64,000 nt of DNA from positions 188,522 through 252,521 of the forward strand of contig NZ_JACIBY010000004.1 in assembly GCF_014195535.1 (NCBI RefSeq), in the 5' to 3' direction. Source of the stretch: Runella defluvii. Lineage in GTDB: Bacteria; Bacteroidota; Bacteroidia; Cytophagales; Spirosomataceae. The notes beneath the pieces are model-generated. The model was not told where the DNA came from. It saw only the letters and a list, made by a program, of their open reading frames with translations, and did no database searches. Made by a program: the position numbers and the translations under genes. This document shows, one piece after another, positions 9,399 to 17,374 of this stretch. Position 1 is the stretch's first letter, and each line of letters begins with the position of its first letter.

Positions 9399-10985
9399 CT
9401 AAAGTAAAATAAATCGCTCAACCCGTATTTGTTCCAAAAAATGCGCGTCGTGCGAAACCACGAGGAGCGTCCCTTGGTATTCATTGATGGCAGCAGTTAA
9501 GATGTCAATGTTTTGAATATCAAGGTTATTGGTGGGCTCGTCTAGCACAATCAGGTCAGGAGCTTGGCTTCCAATTGTGAGGCAACACAGCATCAAGCGC
9601 ATTCGCTCGCCGCCGCTCAACGCACCGCAAGGCTTGTCCCAGGTTTCTTTGTCAAACAAAAACCGATGCAAGCGTATCTTGATTTCGTGTTCTTGCAGCG
9701 CCGCGCTGTTGGCCTGTTGAGCTTGCTGCAAAACGCTTAAACGCGGGTCAATCAACGAATAATCTTGGTCGATATATACCGCTTGCCCCGCCGCTCGATG
9801 CAAGGCGCCTGCCGACGGTTGGAGCGATCCCAACAGGAGTTTAATCAAGGTGGTTTTCCCCGAGCCATTCAATCCTTTCAACGCAATGCGCTCACCGCTA
9901 GTGATTTGGAAGTTTAAACTTTCCAGCCAAAGTGACTTGTGACCATAGTTGAAATTGAGTTGGTCGGCCGCAAACAAGATTTTTCCTTTGTGCAAAAAAG
10001 AGTTGTTAAACCCAAACTTCATCTTGTCGATGTCGGGAAGGGACGAGCGGAGGTCGCGTAATTCTTGGGCCAGGCCGTCAATTTTTTCACCATGAACACT
10101 TTTTAGCTTTGAGGTACTGTTTTCGGCATTGTTTCTCAGGGTATTCATCATAATACGCGCCACGCCCGCTTTTTCTTGCTTTTGTTTTCCGCGCGCGTCC
10201 AGTTTTTGTTGGCGTTCCAGCGTTTCACGTTCCTTTTCTTTGGCTTTCCGAAGCGCTTTTTCGCGGCTTTGAACGTCGTGTTGGAGGGCATTCGACTGGA
10301 TTTCTTTTTGTTCGGCGTAAAAATCATAATTGCCTCCATAGACGGTAATCCCTCGCTTTCCAAGTTCGCAGACGGTATCAAGTAAATTGAGTAAGGTGCG
10401 GTCGTGGCTGACGACGATGAGCGTTTTGGAGGTGGATTCCATAAAGCCGTAGAGCAACTGCCGCGCCGCCGTATCTAGGTGATTACTAGGCTCATCGAGC
10501 AAGATAAAGTCTGGGTTATGAATGTCGATTCCTGCTAAAAATACCTTTGTTTTTTGGCCACCACTCAAAGTTGCTAACGGTTCTGTAAGGTCAATTTCGG
10601 TGAGCTGCCAATAGGCAAATGCTTCTTGAATCCGTTCTTCTAGCGTCCAATCGTCATCTAGTACAAGAAGGTTTTCTTCCGTGACGTTGCCTGCCAATAT
10701 TTCTTGCAAAGCAGTTAGTTTCTGGGCTACTCCAAGTGCCTCCGCGACCGTCAGGTGGTTGAATTGACCTACTACTTGTGGTATATAATAGGGGGTTGCT
10801 TGCACCATCCGTTGACCAGTAGAAGGGGATAATTCACCCGCAATGATTTTCAACAACGTCGATTTCCCTGAGCCATTGTTGCCAATTAATGCGATTTTTT
10901 CGTGGGTATTTACGGTCAAATGAAGCTCATCAAACAACCGTGATTTGTTGGGATGTGTATAGGAAATATTCTGGAGAATCAGCAT
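9399..10985 (-). CDS. ABC-F family ATPase (ribosome-associated type)
   Basis: 528 residues from the ATG at 10985, which is preceded by a purine-rich AAAGAAAG and gives the standard start MLILQNISY. The frame stays open back to 11135, but those 50 residues have no family match. Two ATPase cassettes are seen: Walker A GNNGSGKST with signature LSGGQ, and Walker A GLNGSGKTT with signature LSGGE, each followed by a LLDEPSNHLD or VLDEPTNNLD Walker B. A charged coiled-coil linker (about residues 215-310) separates them, and there are no membrane segments. This is the ABC-F layout, which acts on the ribosome E site as a translation factor or as antibiotic target protection. Which of the two applies here cannot be told from sequence. 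Confidence 0.9.
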   Translation of the reverse strand: MLILQNISYTHPNKSRLFDELHLTVNTHEKIALIGNNGSGKSTLLKIIAGELSPSTGQRMVQATPYYIPQVVGQFNHLTVAEALGVAQKLTALQEILAGNVTEENLLVLDDDWTLEERIQEAFAYWQLTEIDLTEPLATLSGGQKTKVFLAGIDIHNPDFILLDEPSNHLDTAARQLLYGFMESTSKTLIVVSHDRTLLNLLDTVCELGKRGITVYGGNYDFYAEQKEIQSNALQHDVQSREKALRKAKEKERETLERQQKLDARGKQKQEKAGVARIMMNTLRNNAENSTSKLKSVHGEKIDGLAQELRDLRSSLPDIDKMKFGFNNSFLHKGKILFAADQLNFNYGHKSLWLESLNFQITSGERIALKGLNGSGKTTLIKLLLGSLQPSAGALHRAAGQAVYIDQDYSLIDPRLSVLQQAQQANSAALQEHEIKIRLHRFLFDKETWDKPCGALSGGERMRLMLCCLTIGSQAPDLIVLDEPTNNLDIQNIDILTAAINEYQGTLLVVSHDAHFLEQIRVERFILL

Positions 10986-11008
10986 GATTTCTTTCTTTAG
11001 GAGTGAAT

Positions 11009-11038
11009 AAAAAAGCACGTGCCGCCGCATCGCGACGG
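11009..11038 (-). promoter_or_regulatory. Possible leader hairpin before the ABC-F gene
   Basis: On the minus strand a 7-bp GC-rich stem (11032-11038 with 11022-11028, one G-T pair, 3-base loop) is followed after 7 bases by T6 (11014-11009), 23 bases before the ABC-F start codon. Antibiotic-induced ABC-F genes often have attenuators of this kind. The gap between stem and T-run is longer than in a classic terminator, so the call is tentative. Confidence 0.3.
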
Positions 11039-11156
11039 GGCTATTTATTGAATCGGAAAGAAAGTGAATCTCACATGGAAGTAATAAATTGGACGCAGAG
11101 AGGCTGGTGTATCTGACGCCGAAATGATGCAACAAAGGTAAGGGGAATTTTACTAT

Positions 11157-11717
11157 TTAGGAAGATATCTCAATTTTTTGCCGCCAAACCGCCATCACAT
11201 AACACCGCGAGTGTGGTTCATTGGGGTTTAATTCAATAAATTCTTTTTGGGTCAAAATCGCGCGATTGTAATCACGGAGAAGTCCGCGTTCATTAAAATC
11301 GTCTGGCATGAGCGTGCTTGCCATTCCCGTACAATTGGTTAAAGTACTGATTGAGTAGGCGTCATCCAGTAGGTCATAACCTATAAATTCAAAGCCATCG
11401 AGCGGTACTTGATGGCAAGCTTCGGTAGGTTCTTTTACGACTGCAATTAGTTGATAGTGAATAGATTTGGTACGCTGAAGTACGTAGTCAATGGAGCTAT
11501 AAAAGCCAGTCAACCAGACGCCATCGCAAACAATATATGTCCAGTCCTCACTGCTTTTGTAGTCTGGTTCGACGACAGAGGGGTTGAGCAACGCGTCCAA
11601 AGAAACCATTTCTTTCAAATGATGTAACCCGTACCAAGCCGCATAGTCATCCCATGAATGTCCATGAGCGTGGTACTGAGGCGTAAAGGGTGCAATGGCG
11701 TTGTACCAAAAAGTCAT
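11157..11717 (-). CDS. Hypothetical protein, 186 residues
   Basis: No family recognised. The protein is soluble, with no signal peptide or membrane segment, and rich in Trp, Tyr and Asp (MTFWYNAIAPFTPQYHAHG at the start; the C-terminus reads CYVMAVWRQKIEISS). An N-terminal HAHGHSW cluster could bind metal, but this is only suggested by composition. A plausible start at 11717 has no competing ATG nearby. It stands alone between the ABC-F gene and the DUF4269 gene, both on the same strand with gaps of 171 and 93 bp. Confidence 0.65.
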   Translation of the reverse strand: MTFWYNAIAPFTPQYHAHGHSWDDYAAWYGLHHLKEMVSLDALLNPSVVEPDYKSSEDWTYIVCDGVWLTGFYSSIDYVLQRTKSIHYQLIAVVKEPTEACHQVPLDGFEFIGYDLLDDAYSISTLTNCTGMASTLMPDDFNERGLLRDYNRAILTQKEFIELNPNEPHSRCYVMAVWRQKIEISS

Positions 11718-11810
11718 AAGAATGTTTGTTTACAAACGATAGTCGAAAAACAATCTTACAAGGATAACAAGAAGGCCAAAGACTTTCCAAGTCTGTACTT
11801 TTTGGTAAGC

Positions 11811-12326
11811 CTAAACCTCCAACGTAAGGAGCGCTAAGTAGGGGTCGCCTTCCAGACCCAAGGCCAGGGCAAAGGCAGGCTCGGTCTTGTATCCTTGTCG
11901 CTTCAACGAAACAATCTGCTGCCGAAAAGCTTCGCCGTGCTGAGCGAGGAGTTTGTCTTCAACCAGCATATGGCGGTAGGCGTTTTGAGTTTTTGGGGGA
12001 ATGTTTTGGCCAAATACCTCAATTTCAACCCCATCGACTATAAAATGTGCAACGACGGCTTGATGAGCGGGATTTTCCCAAAAAGTAAAATTGGGGTAAT
12101 GGCCAAACAATGAATGGAGCGTTGCTGCAAAATCGCTTTTGTCTGACCACTGACAAATGATGTCAAGGTCGCTGCTTTCGATGTCAATATTGATAGGAAT
12201 CGTACCAACCAACACAGGCGAAAATGGCGCGAGTTGCGTCAAAATTCGGTGGTTGGTCAGTACGTCGTAGGCGCGTTGTTGTCGCTCGTTTCCCGTTTTT
12301 AAATAGTCTATGGTGTCAAATTTCAT
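11811..12326 (-). CDS. DUF4269 protein (nucleotidyltransferase-like)
   Basis: 171 residues. The central part has LVGTIPINIDIESSDLDIIC followed by VEIEVFGQ, an arrangement like the DxD motif and third acidic strand of minimal nucleotidyltransferases (IESSDLDII supplies the Asp pair, EIEVFG the later acid). The remaining helical C-terminal half (HMLVEDKLLAQHG, LKRQGYKTEPAFA) is typical of DUF4269. No reaction is established. Its start overlaps the end of the pirin gene by 11 bp, so it is the last gene of a DoxX-pirin-DUF4269 operon. Confidence 0.8.
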   Translation of the reverse strand: MKFDTIDYLKTGNERQQRAYDVLTNHRILTQLAPFSPVLVGTIPINIDIESSDLDIICQWSDKSDFAATLHSLFGHYPNFTFWENPAHQAVVAHFIVDGVEIEVFGQNIPPKTQNAYRHMLVEDKLLAQHGEAFRQQIVSLKRQGYKTEPAFALALGLEGDPYLALLTLEV

Positions 12327-13143
12327 TCAAATGAGGCATTTTACCTTGACGGTATTCGCGGTACAGTCGTACAATGTCTTCCTGCGTATCGCCAATAAAT
12401 GGCCCGTGGCTGACGATGGGAGCTTGGTGAGGCTGTCCTGCGTATAGGACAAAACGAGCGCCCTGTTTGGTACTTTGAACATGGAGTTCGCTTTCCGTTT
12501 CGTTCAATGAATCCAGCCATCCGACTTGGCCTTTTTCTAACTGGCGACCGCCAACGGTTACACTTCCCTCAAGAACGTAAACAAATCCGTTGTAGTGTGC
12601 AGGAATCGGTTGGGTTACTTCCGAGGTGGCATTGAGCTGGAAATCGACCAAAGTAAAAGGGGTGTGGTTGCGCAAGGGCGAGGTGAGGCCGTGGCTACTG
12701 CCACTATATACCCGAATCGTACCTTGCTCGTTTTGGAGCGTAGGTACATTTTCGAGGGTTAATTTTTGCCAAGAAGGTTCTATCCAGCGTTTTTCGGGCG
12801 GCAAGACCAACCACAATTGCAAAATCCGCAGCGTGGTTTGCGCCGTAATCTCTTCGGTGTGAACAATTCCTTTCCCTGCCGTCATGAGTTCGAGGCTTCC
12901 TTTTTGCCATTCTTTATCATTTCCATCAACAACAAAAGTGACGGTTTCAAAACCCGCGTGAGGATGCGCCCCTCCTACGGGTGGGCCGCCAGGTAAGTTG
13001 AGCTGATCGTCCATGAGTAAAAAAAACGGGTCGGTTTGGGGGAAATGCTGCCCGTCAATGAGTGCCGCAGCGGCGTGCCCTTTTCCTAAAAAACCTTGGT
13101 GGAATTTGGGGGTAAAAGCAAATTTAATGGTACGTTGGTTCAT
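12316..13143 (-). CDS. Pirin family protein
   Basis: 275 residues, a double-cupin pirin of typical length. The N-terminal cupin shows the metal-ligand motifs HPHAGFETVTFV and GKGIVHTEE; the C-terminal cupin includes HYNGFVYVLEGSV and ends with the family-typical region GPFIGDTQEDIVRLYREYRQGKMP. Bacterial pirins are Fe-dependent, some with quercetin 2,3-dioxygenase activity, others regulatory. It lies 21 bp after the DoxX gene and overlaps DUF4269, within an operon divergent from a HxlR regulator, which suggests induction by quinone- or flavonoid-like compounds (inference). Confidence 0.9.
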   Translation of the reverse strand: MNQRTIKFAFTPKFHQGFLGKGHAAAALIDGQHFPQTDPFFLLMDDQLNLPGGPPVGGAHPHAGFETVTFVVDGNDKEWQKGSLELMTAGKGIVHTEEITAQTTLRILQLWLVLPPEKRWIEPSWQKLTLENVPTLQNEQGTIRVYSGSSHGLTSPLRNHTPFTLVDFQLNATSEVTQPIPAHYNGFVYVLEGSVTVGGRQLEKGQVGWLDSLNETESELHVQSTKQGARFVLYAGQPHQAPIVSHGPFIGDTQEDIVRLYREYRQGKMPHLNEI

Positions 13144-13164
13144 AGCTGTAGTTGATTGAAATAC

Positions 13165-13548
13165 TTAATGCGTTGTTAAATTAGGCGAAAATACGCGTTG
13201 GAGCAAATCGGGGAAACGCACCGCAATTGTAATCCAGAGAACGACCTGCACGCCGATGGCCATACCGACAGGTTGCTGGTGTTGGAGGTGCGTTGCGATG
13301 GCGCCGCCCATGTAGGCGATGAGAAAGAAAGCTCCGATGATGGCCGTTCGTGGAACAAGAAACAATATCAATGACGTAATTTCTACCAATCCGATGAGAC
13401 GGTACGTATGGGCATTAATGCCAATGGCGCTTGCTTGGGCGATGGCGGCTTCGTTTTGGCTAATTTTTAAGAATGCACTAAACGCAAATAATAGCCCTAA
13501 AACAGCGGTTAACGCCCAGCCCGTAATTTTAATTGATTTGGATGACAT
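13165..13548 (-). CDS. DoxX-like membrane protein
   Basis: 127 residues from the ATG at 13548 (MSSKSIKITGW). The frame runs back to 13653, but that extension would cross the HxlR gene start and the operator, so it is rejected. Four hydrophobic helices fit the DoxX/DoxD-like fold: about residues 9-27, 47-65, 68-86 and 95-112, with the Phe-Lys of SAFLKIS after helix 1 and HLQHQQPVG in the loop before helix 4. DoxX-like proteins are small inner-membrane proteins tied to quinone or oxidative stress handling. First gene of the operon driven from the 13549-13634 divergent region. Confidence 0.82.
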   Translation of the reverse strand: MSSKSIKITGWALTAVLGLLFAFSAFLKISQNEAAIAQASAIGINAHTYRLIGLVEITSLILFLVPRTAIIGAFFLIAYMGGAIATHLQHQQPVGMAIGVQVVLWITIAVRFPDLLQRVFSPNLTTH

Positions 13549-13598
13549 GGTTTTTAAATTTTTGATTTCGGGGCAAAGTTCTTTTAAAATGCTATACA

Positions 13599-13643
13599 TT
13601 TGTAACCTGTTACAAAAAGGATACCGATTACAAAATGGATACC
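13599..13643. promoter_or_regulatory. HxlR operator: perfect palindrome plus direct repeats
   Basis: TTTGTAACCTGTTACAAA (13599-13616) is a perfect 8+2+8 palindrome midway between the divergent DoxX and HxlR starts. The right arm also begins a 16-base direct repeat, TTACAAAAAGGATACC (13610-13625), whose second copy TTACAAAATGGATACC (13628-13643) differs at one base, lies 18 bp on (about two helical turns) and covers the HxlR start codon at 13635. The arrangement fits binding by the HxlR dimer with autoregulation. Confidence 0.7.
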
Positions 13644-13976
13644 ATACACACAAAAGAAGCCTGTCAAAAGTCGATTTTGGCCATTCGAGATACGTTGGAT
13701 GTGGTAGGGGGAAAGTGGAAACTTATTTTGCTGACCATTCTAATGACGGGGCCGCGGAGGTTTAGAGAACTGTCGCGGGAGGCGGGGATTTCGCCGAGAA
13801 TATTGTCGAAGGAGTTGCAAGAACTAGAGATGAACGAGTTGGTCAACCGTACTGTCCAAAACACAAAACCGATTACGGTGGAGTATTCGCTTACGCCTTA
13901 CAGCGAAAGCCTGAATGACGTATTGAGTTCGATGCAGCATTGGGGCGTCGAACATCGGAGGAAGATGATTCGCTAA
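13635..13976 (+). CDS. HxlR-family winged-helix regulator
   Basis: 113 residues. The HxlR signature is clear: a Cys near the N-terminus (KEACQKSI, Cys10), VVGGKWKLIL, the recognition region RFRELSREAGISPRILSKEL and the wing with VEYSLTPYSESL. In relatives such as YodB and QorR the N-terminal Cys senses quinones and electrophiles, and the repressor controls divergent detoxification genes. Here the divergent operon is DoxX-pirin-DUF4269, and the operator at 13599-13643 overlaps its own start codon. The sensing of quinones is inferred from the family and the conserved Cys. Confidence 0.9.
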   Translation: MDTIHTKEACQKSILAIRDTLDVVGGKWKLILLTILMTGPRRFRELSREAGISPRILSKELQELEMNELVNRTVQNTKPITVEYSLTPYSESLNDVLSSMQHWGVEHRRKMIR

Positions 13977-13994
13977 AAAGCTGGGGGTAGCTTT

Positions 13995-14198
13995 TTACAA
14001 TTTAGTGACAATGTTGGTAGCCGATTCGTAGTCCGAATCGAGTACCAACAGTTTAATATTGCCTCTCGGGCGACAAAAAGTAGAACTTGAGCCCATGTTT
14101 GGGTCTTTTAGAATGGCTTTGATTTTTACGCTTTCCAAAAGTTTTTTGGCCATTTGGCATTGTATCCAAGTTCCGCTGTAGATTTCGATAAATTCCAT
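13995..14198 (-). CDS. DUF2007 small signal-transducing-like protein
   Basis: 67 residues, beginning MEFIEIYSGTWIQCQMAKKL and ending in LLVLDSDYESATNIVTKL. The pattern (short beta strand, helix containing xxAKKLLES, strand, then VxxxDxExA near the C-terminus) is that of DUF2007, a ferredoxin-like-fold family annotated as putative signal-transducing. No function is proven. It converges on the HxlR gene with an 18-bp gap. Confidence 0.75.
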   Translation of the reverse strand: MEFIEIYSGTWIQCQMAKKLLESVKIKAILKDPNMGSSSTFCRPRGNIKLLVLDSDYESATNIVTKL

Positions 14199-14265
14199 TG
14201 CCTTTCGATAGATAAACCTTACAAAAGTACTAAAGAGGTATATGTCGAATAACTACTTTTTATCC

Positions 14266-14655
14266 CTATTCAGTAATTTCAATAAGATTGTTTTCTGGAT
14301 CTAAAATCACACTTTCATAATAACCATCTCCAGTCATTCTTGGTTCTCCAACTACCTGAAATTCATTTTCTTGTAGCTTTTTAGTTAGCTTGTCCACTTG
14401 CTCTTTACTTCCGACCGAAATAGCCAAATGTATAATTCCTAATCGTTGATTTTCAACTGTTTGGGATATGTTGTTTACTTCAGGCTTGTGCATCAATTCG
14501 AGGCGTGCTCCTTGCTCGAAAGACAAAAAATACGATTGAAAATTTTTGGTTGGATTGTGGTATTTGGCGCTAGAAATGGCACCAAAATAAGTTTCGTAAA
14601 AAGCCCTCATTTGTTCGAGGTTTTGTACCCAAATGGCAATGTGTTCGATTTTCAT
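14266..14655 (-). CDS. VOC-superfamily glyoxalase/bleomycin-resistance-type protein
   Basis: 129 residues from the ATG at 14655 (MKIEHIAIWVQNLEQMRAF), which gives the standard VOC N-terminus; an in-frame start 30 bases earlier adds only a non-homologous tail. Metal ligands are His5 of the first strand, Glu near LELMHKP and His in IIHLAISVG, plus the last Glu in NLIEITE, as in glyoxalase I-like enzymes. The substrate is unknown. It is divergent from the MFS gene across an 86-bp AT-rich spacer. Confidence 0.85.
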   Translation of the reverse strand: MKIEHIAIWVQNLEQMRAFYETYFGAISSAKYHNPTKNFQSYFLSFEQGARLELMHKPEVNNISQTVENQRLGIIHLAISVGSKEQVDKLTKKLQENEFQVVGEPRMTGDGYYESVILDPENNLIEITE

Positions 14656-14741
14656 AGAGTTTGTTTTTTTTGCAATATTTTGCAAATTTGCTTATAATTG
14701 CAAAATAATTGAAGTTTTCTACCAAAAAATCTCGTACAAAC

Positions 14742-15923
14742 ATGAATTTCCGCGACGATGCCATCGAATTAGATCTGAAAAAAGCACGATTTGCCCTCAA
14801 AGCCATTTTTCTGGTGTGCGGTATTGGGATTTCGAGTTGGGCGCCAATGGTTCCTTATACCAAAGACCGACTTGGCCTCGACGACGGTAGGATGGGGGTT
14901 TTGTTGTTGTTTTTAGGCGCAGGGGCAATTATCCTGATGCCGATTTCGGGTTGGCTGATTTCCAAAATAGGCTCCCTAAAAACGATGATTGGTTCTGCCA
15001 TCGTGATGTCGGTGGCGTTGCCGCTGCTGTTGCTTATGGATTCTTCGGTGGCCATGGCGGCCATGCTTTTCGTGTTTGGGGCAGGTCTTGGTAGCATCGA
15101 TGTCGCCATGAATGCACACGGGGTTCAGATTCAAAATTTGTCGGAAAAACCCATCATGTCGTCTATCCACGGCTTTTTTAGCGTAGGGGGACTGGTAGGG
15201 CCGCTGGCCATTGGGCTATTGATAAAGTTGGGTATAACGCCGTTGATGGCGGCCATTTCTGTATCAGGATTAATGATGTTGATTGTACTTACCCAGTTTC
15301 GTTTTTTGATGGATGCCGCTACCGAAGTGAAAGTCAATCGCCGATTTGCGCCTGAAAAAAGCGAAGAAAGCTCAGGAGGTGCTTCTTGGCTGAATGCCCA
15401 AGTGCTTTTTTTGGGAGCGATGTGTTTTGCGGTGTTTTTGGCCGAAGGAGCCATGCTCGACTGGAGCGCCATTTTTCTCCGCGACAACCGAGGGGTAGAG
15501 GAGGCATTGTCGGGAGTAGGCTACGCGGCGTTTTCAGTTGCCATGGCGGTCATGCGTTTGGTGGGCGATAAAGTAGTTTCAAAATTAGATACCAAAACGG
15601 TAGTGTCGGGAGGAGCGTTTGTGGGTGTCGCAGGTTTTGCCCTCATTGTCGGAACACCTTGGCTTATTGGCGCTTTTGTAGGGTTTGTTTTGGTGGGAAT
15701 TGGCGCGGCCAACATCGTCCCTGTGTTTTTCAGCGAAGGTGGACGACTCAAAAATGTACCAAGTTCGGTCGCCCTTGCGGCCATTACGAGCATGGGTTAC
15801 GCTGGTCAATTGGCAGGCCCAGCTATTTTAGGGTTCATCGCGCAACAAACGTCCTTGTCGATAGCATTCGGTTTCACGGGCTTTTTGCTGCTGTTAGTAG
15901 CCATAGCGTATGGCAGGAAGTAG
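14742..15923 (+). CDS. MFS transporter (YbjJ-like)
   Basis: 393 residues from the ATG at 14742; an upstream in-frame ATG at 14709 adds 11 polar residues and is less likely. Twelve hydrophobic segments are evident, with the loop motif KIGSLKTMIGS after helix 2, GLGSIDVAMNAHGVQI in helix 4 and SIHGFFSVGGLVGP in helix 5, all hallmarks of the YbjJ/FucP-like MFS branch. The central loop RFAPEKSEESSGG separates the two six-helix halves. The substrate is not predictable. The downstream DeoR-type gene may be its regulator, though the repeats at 15933-16063 lie between. Confidence 0.88.
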   Translation: MNFRDDAIELDLKKARFALKAIFLVCGIGISSWAPMVPYTKDRLGLDDGRMGVLLLFLGAGAIILMPISGWLISKIGSLKTMIGSAIVMSVALPLLLLMDSSVAMAAMLFVFGAGLGSIDVAMNAHGVQIQNLSEKPIMSSIHGFFSVGGLVGPLAIGLLIKLGITPLMAAISVSGLMMLIVLTQFRFLMDAATEVKVNRRFAPEKSEESSGGASWLNAQVLFLGAMCFAVFLAEGAMLDWSAIFLRDNRGVEEALSGVGYAAFSVAMAVMRLVGDKVVSKLDTKTVVSGGAFVGVAGFALIVGTPWLIGAFVGFVLVGIGAANIVPVFFSEGGRLKNVPSSVALAAITSMGYAGQLAGPAILGFIAQQTSLSIAFGFTGFLLLLVAIAYGRK

Positions 15924-15932
15924 CCGTGCTGA

Positions 15933-16063
15933 GGGTTGCTCACAACCCGATTTTTGCCCGTGCAAAGGGTTGCTCACAACCCGATTTTGCCCGTGTTGAG
16001 GGTTGCTCACAACCCGATTTAACGCACGCCAATATTGGAAAAGGGGCGGGTTGTGAGCAACCC
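15933..16063. repeat. REP-like palindromic repeats, three direct and one inverted
   Basis: The 16-mer GGGTTGCTCACAACCC occurs at 15933-15948, 15967-15982 and 16000-16015, and as its reverse complement at 16048-16063. Each copy is itself a hairpin (GGGTTG / CAACCC, 4-base loop). The direct copies sit in 33-34-bp units ending CGATTT(TT)GCCC. They fill the space between the MFS stop and the DeoR start. Confidence 0.85.
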
Positions 16064-16109
16064 GCTTCACGTTTGGCTTCACGTTTGAAAATATAAAAAA
16101 CCTCAAAAA

Positions 16110-16859
16110 ATGTTAAAAGAGGAGCGTTTTGACCATATTTTGAAAGTCATAAAAGCGACCAATAAAGCTTCGTTTGAAGAGTTGGCGTTGAGTTTGAACG
16201 TCTCAGAAGATACTGTCCGTCGAGACATTGAAGTACTTGCAAAGAGTGGATTGCTAGTGAAAGTAAGAGGCGGAGCCATTAGCCCTTCGGCGAGCCCGCT
16301 TTCGTTTCAAGACCGCGCGGATATGTTTCCCGACGCTAAAAAAGTAATTGCGCTCAAAGCCCAACAACAGCTCTTGGGAGCTAAAACCGTGTTTATAGAC
16401 GGAGGTACGACCATGCTGGCGTTTGTTTCAAGTATTCCGATTGATGCCAGTTTTCGGCTGATAACCAATAACATAGCCTTACTTTCGCTGTTGTCGGCGC
16501 ACCATGGAATCGAAGTGATTGTATTGGGGGGAAATTATAACCGAAGTACGCAAACCAACGTAGGAGTTCAAACGTGCCTCGAAGCCCAAAAGTACCAAGC
16601 CGATGTGTATTTTATGGGAGCGTGTTCGATAGACAGTCGAATCGGAATCACCGCCTCTATCCAAGACGAGGGAGAAGTAAAGAAAATCCTGATGGCATCG
16701 GCCCGCAAGACGATTGTGTTGAGCAACAAAGAAAAGCTCGAAACCGTCGATTTTTTTAAGGTATGCGAACTTTCGGCTATCGACACGCTTATCACTGATT
16801 TACCCAGCAACGACCCCGCACTCGACAACTACCGAAAATTTGATATTGAGATTTTGTAA
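16110..16859 (+). CDS. DeoR/GlpR-family transcriptional regulator
   Basis: 249 residues, full length for the family. The N-terminal HTH_DeoR (residues 4-57) reads ERFDHILKVIKATNKASFEE, then LNVSEDTVRRDIEVLAKSG with the family VRRDI motif, followed by a wing KVRGGAI. The C-terminal sugar-phosphate sensor domain has IDGGTTM, TNNIA, VIVLGGNYN and the SxxRIGITA stretch that binds phosphosugars. It probably represses a sugar or polyol pathway; the MFS gene upstream is the nearest candidate target. Confidence 0.9.
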   Translation: MLKEERFDHILKVIKATNKASFEELALSLNVSEDTVRRDIEVLAKSGLLVKVRGGAISPSASPLSFQDRADMFPDAKKVIALKAQQQLLGAKTVFIDGGTTMLAFVSSIPIDASFRLITNNIALLSLLSAHHGIEVIVLGGNYNRSTQTNVGVQTCLEAQKYQADVYFMGACSIDSRIGITASIQDEGEVKKILMASARKTIVLSNKEKLETVDFFKVCELSAIDTLITDLPSNDPALDNYRKFDIEIL

Positions 16860-16871
16860 ACAGAAGGCTGC

Positions 16872-17192
16872 TTACGTTTGTTGGTTTTGTATGGTTTGTA
16901 ATAACGTATCAAGCTGGCTGAAACGCGTTTCCCAAATCTCCCTAAACTGCTCAAGCCATTTGTCGATTTCTTTCATTCGTTCTAGCTCAAGCGTATAGTA
17001 AATCTCGCGTCCTTTGTGTTCTTGTTTCACCAATTCACACTCGGTCAGGATGCGTAAGTGCTTCGAAACGGCCTGACGTGTGGTGTCAAAATGCTCCGCA
17101 ATCGAATTGGGGGTCATCGACTGCAACGCAATCAACGCAATAATCGCCCGTCTGGTAGGGTCAGCAATGGCCTGAAACACGTCTCTTCTCAT
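16872..17192 (-). CDS. ArsR-family winged-helix regulator
   Basis: 106 residues. It begins MRRDVFQAIADPTRRAIIAL and continues MTPNSIAEHFDTTRQAVSKHLRIL, the helix-turn-helix of the ArsR group that usually precedes an AHSA1/SRPBCC gene. No Cys-pair metal motif is present. Typical partners (an SRPBCC protein or DoxX) are missing next to it, so it is an orphan here. Its stop lies 12 bp from the convergent DeoR stop. Confidence 0.87.
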   Translation of the reverse strand: MRRDVFQAIADPTRRAIIALIALQSMTPNSIAEHFDTTRQAVSKHLRILTECELVKQEHKGREIYYTLELERMKEIDKWLEQFREIWETRFSQLDTLLQTIQNQQT

Positions 17193-17326
17193 TGTTGTTT
17201 TTTATTTATGAAGCCAATTGGTTGCAAATGTAGGCGCAGCTTTTTGGTTTCGCAAGTTCTTTTTGTAAATTTTTTGGTTTTGGGGTTATCGTCCGAAGGT
17301 TTAATCCGTGTGAATCTGTTAAATCA

Positions 17327-17373
17327 GTGTCATCAGTGTGCTAAAATCGTCGATAATAGCATACTGATGACAC
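17327..17373. repeat. Long imperfect hairpin between ArsR and secreted-protein genes
   Basis: 17327-17343 pairs with 17357-17373 over 17 bp with one G-T mismatch and a 13-base loop. The flanking text (CCGTGTGAATCTGTTAAATC) is a quasi-repeat of the same words. It ends 1 bp before the stop codon of the minus-strand gene at 17375, but has no T-run, so it resembles a dispersed palindromic repeat that may double as an mRNA 3' stabiliser. Confidence 0.6.
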
Positions 17374-17374
17374 C

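Noticed and set aside
15933-16063. CRISPR-like array
   Set aside because: Repeats are only 16 bases with ~17-base near-identical spacers, one copy is inverted and no cas gene is present.
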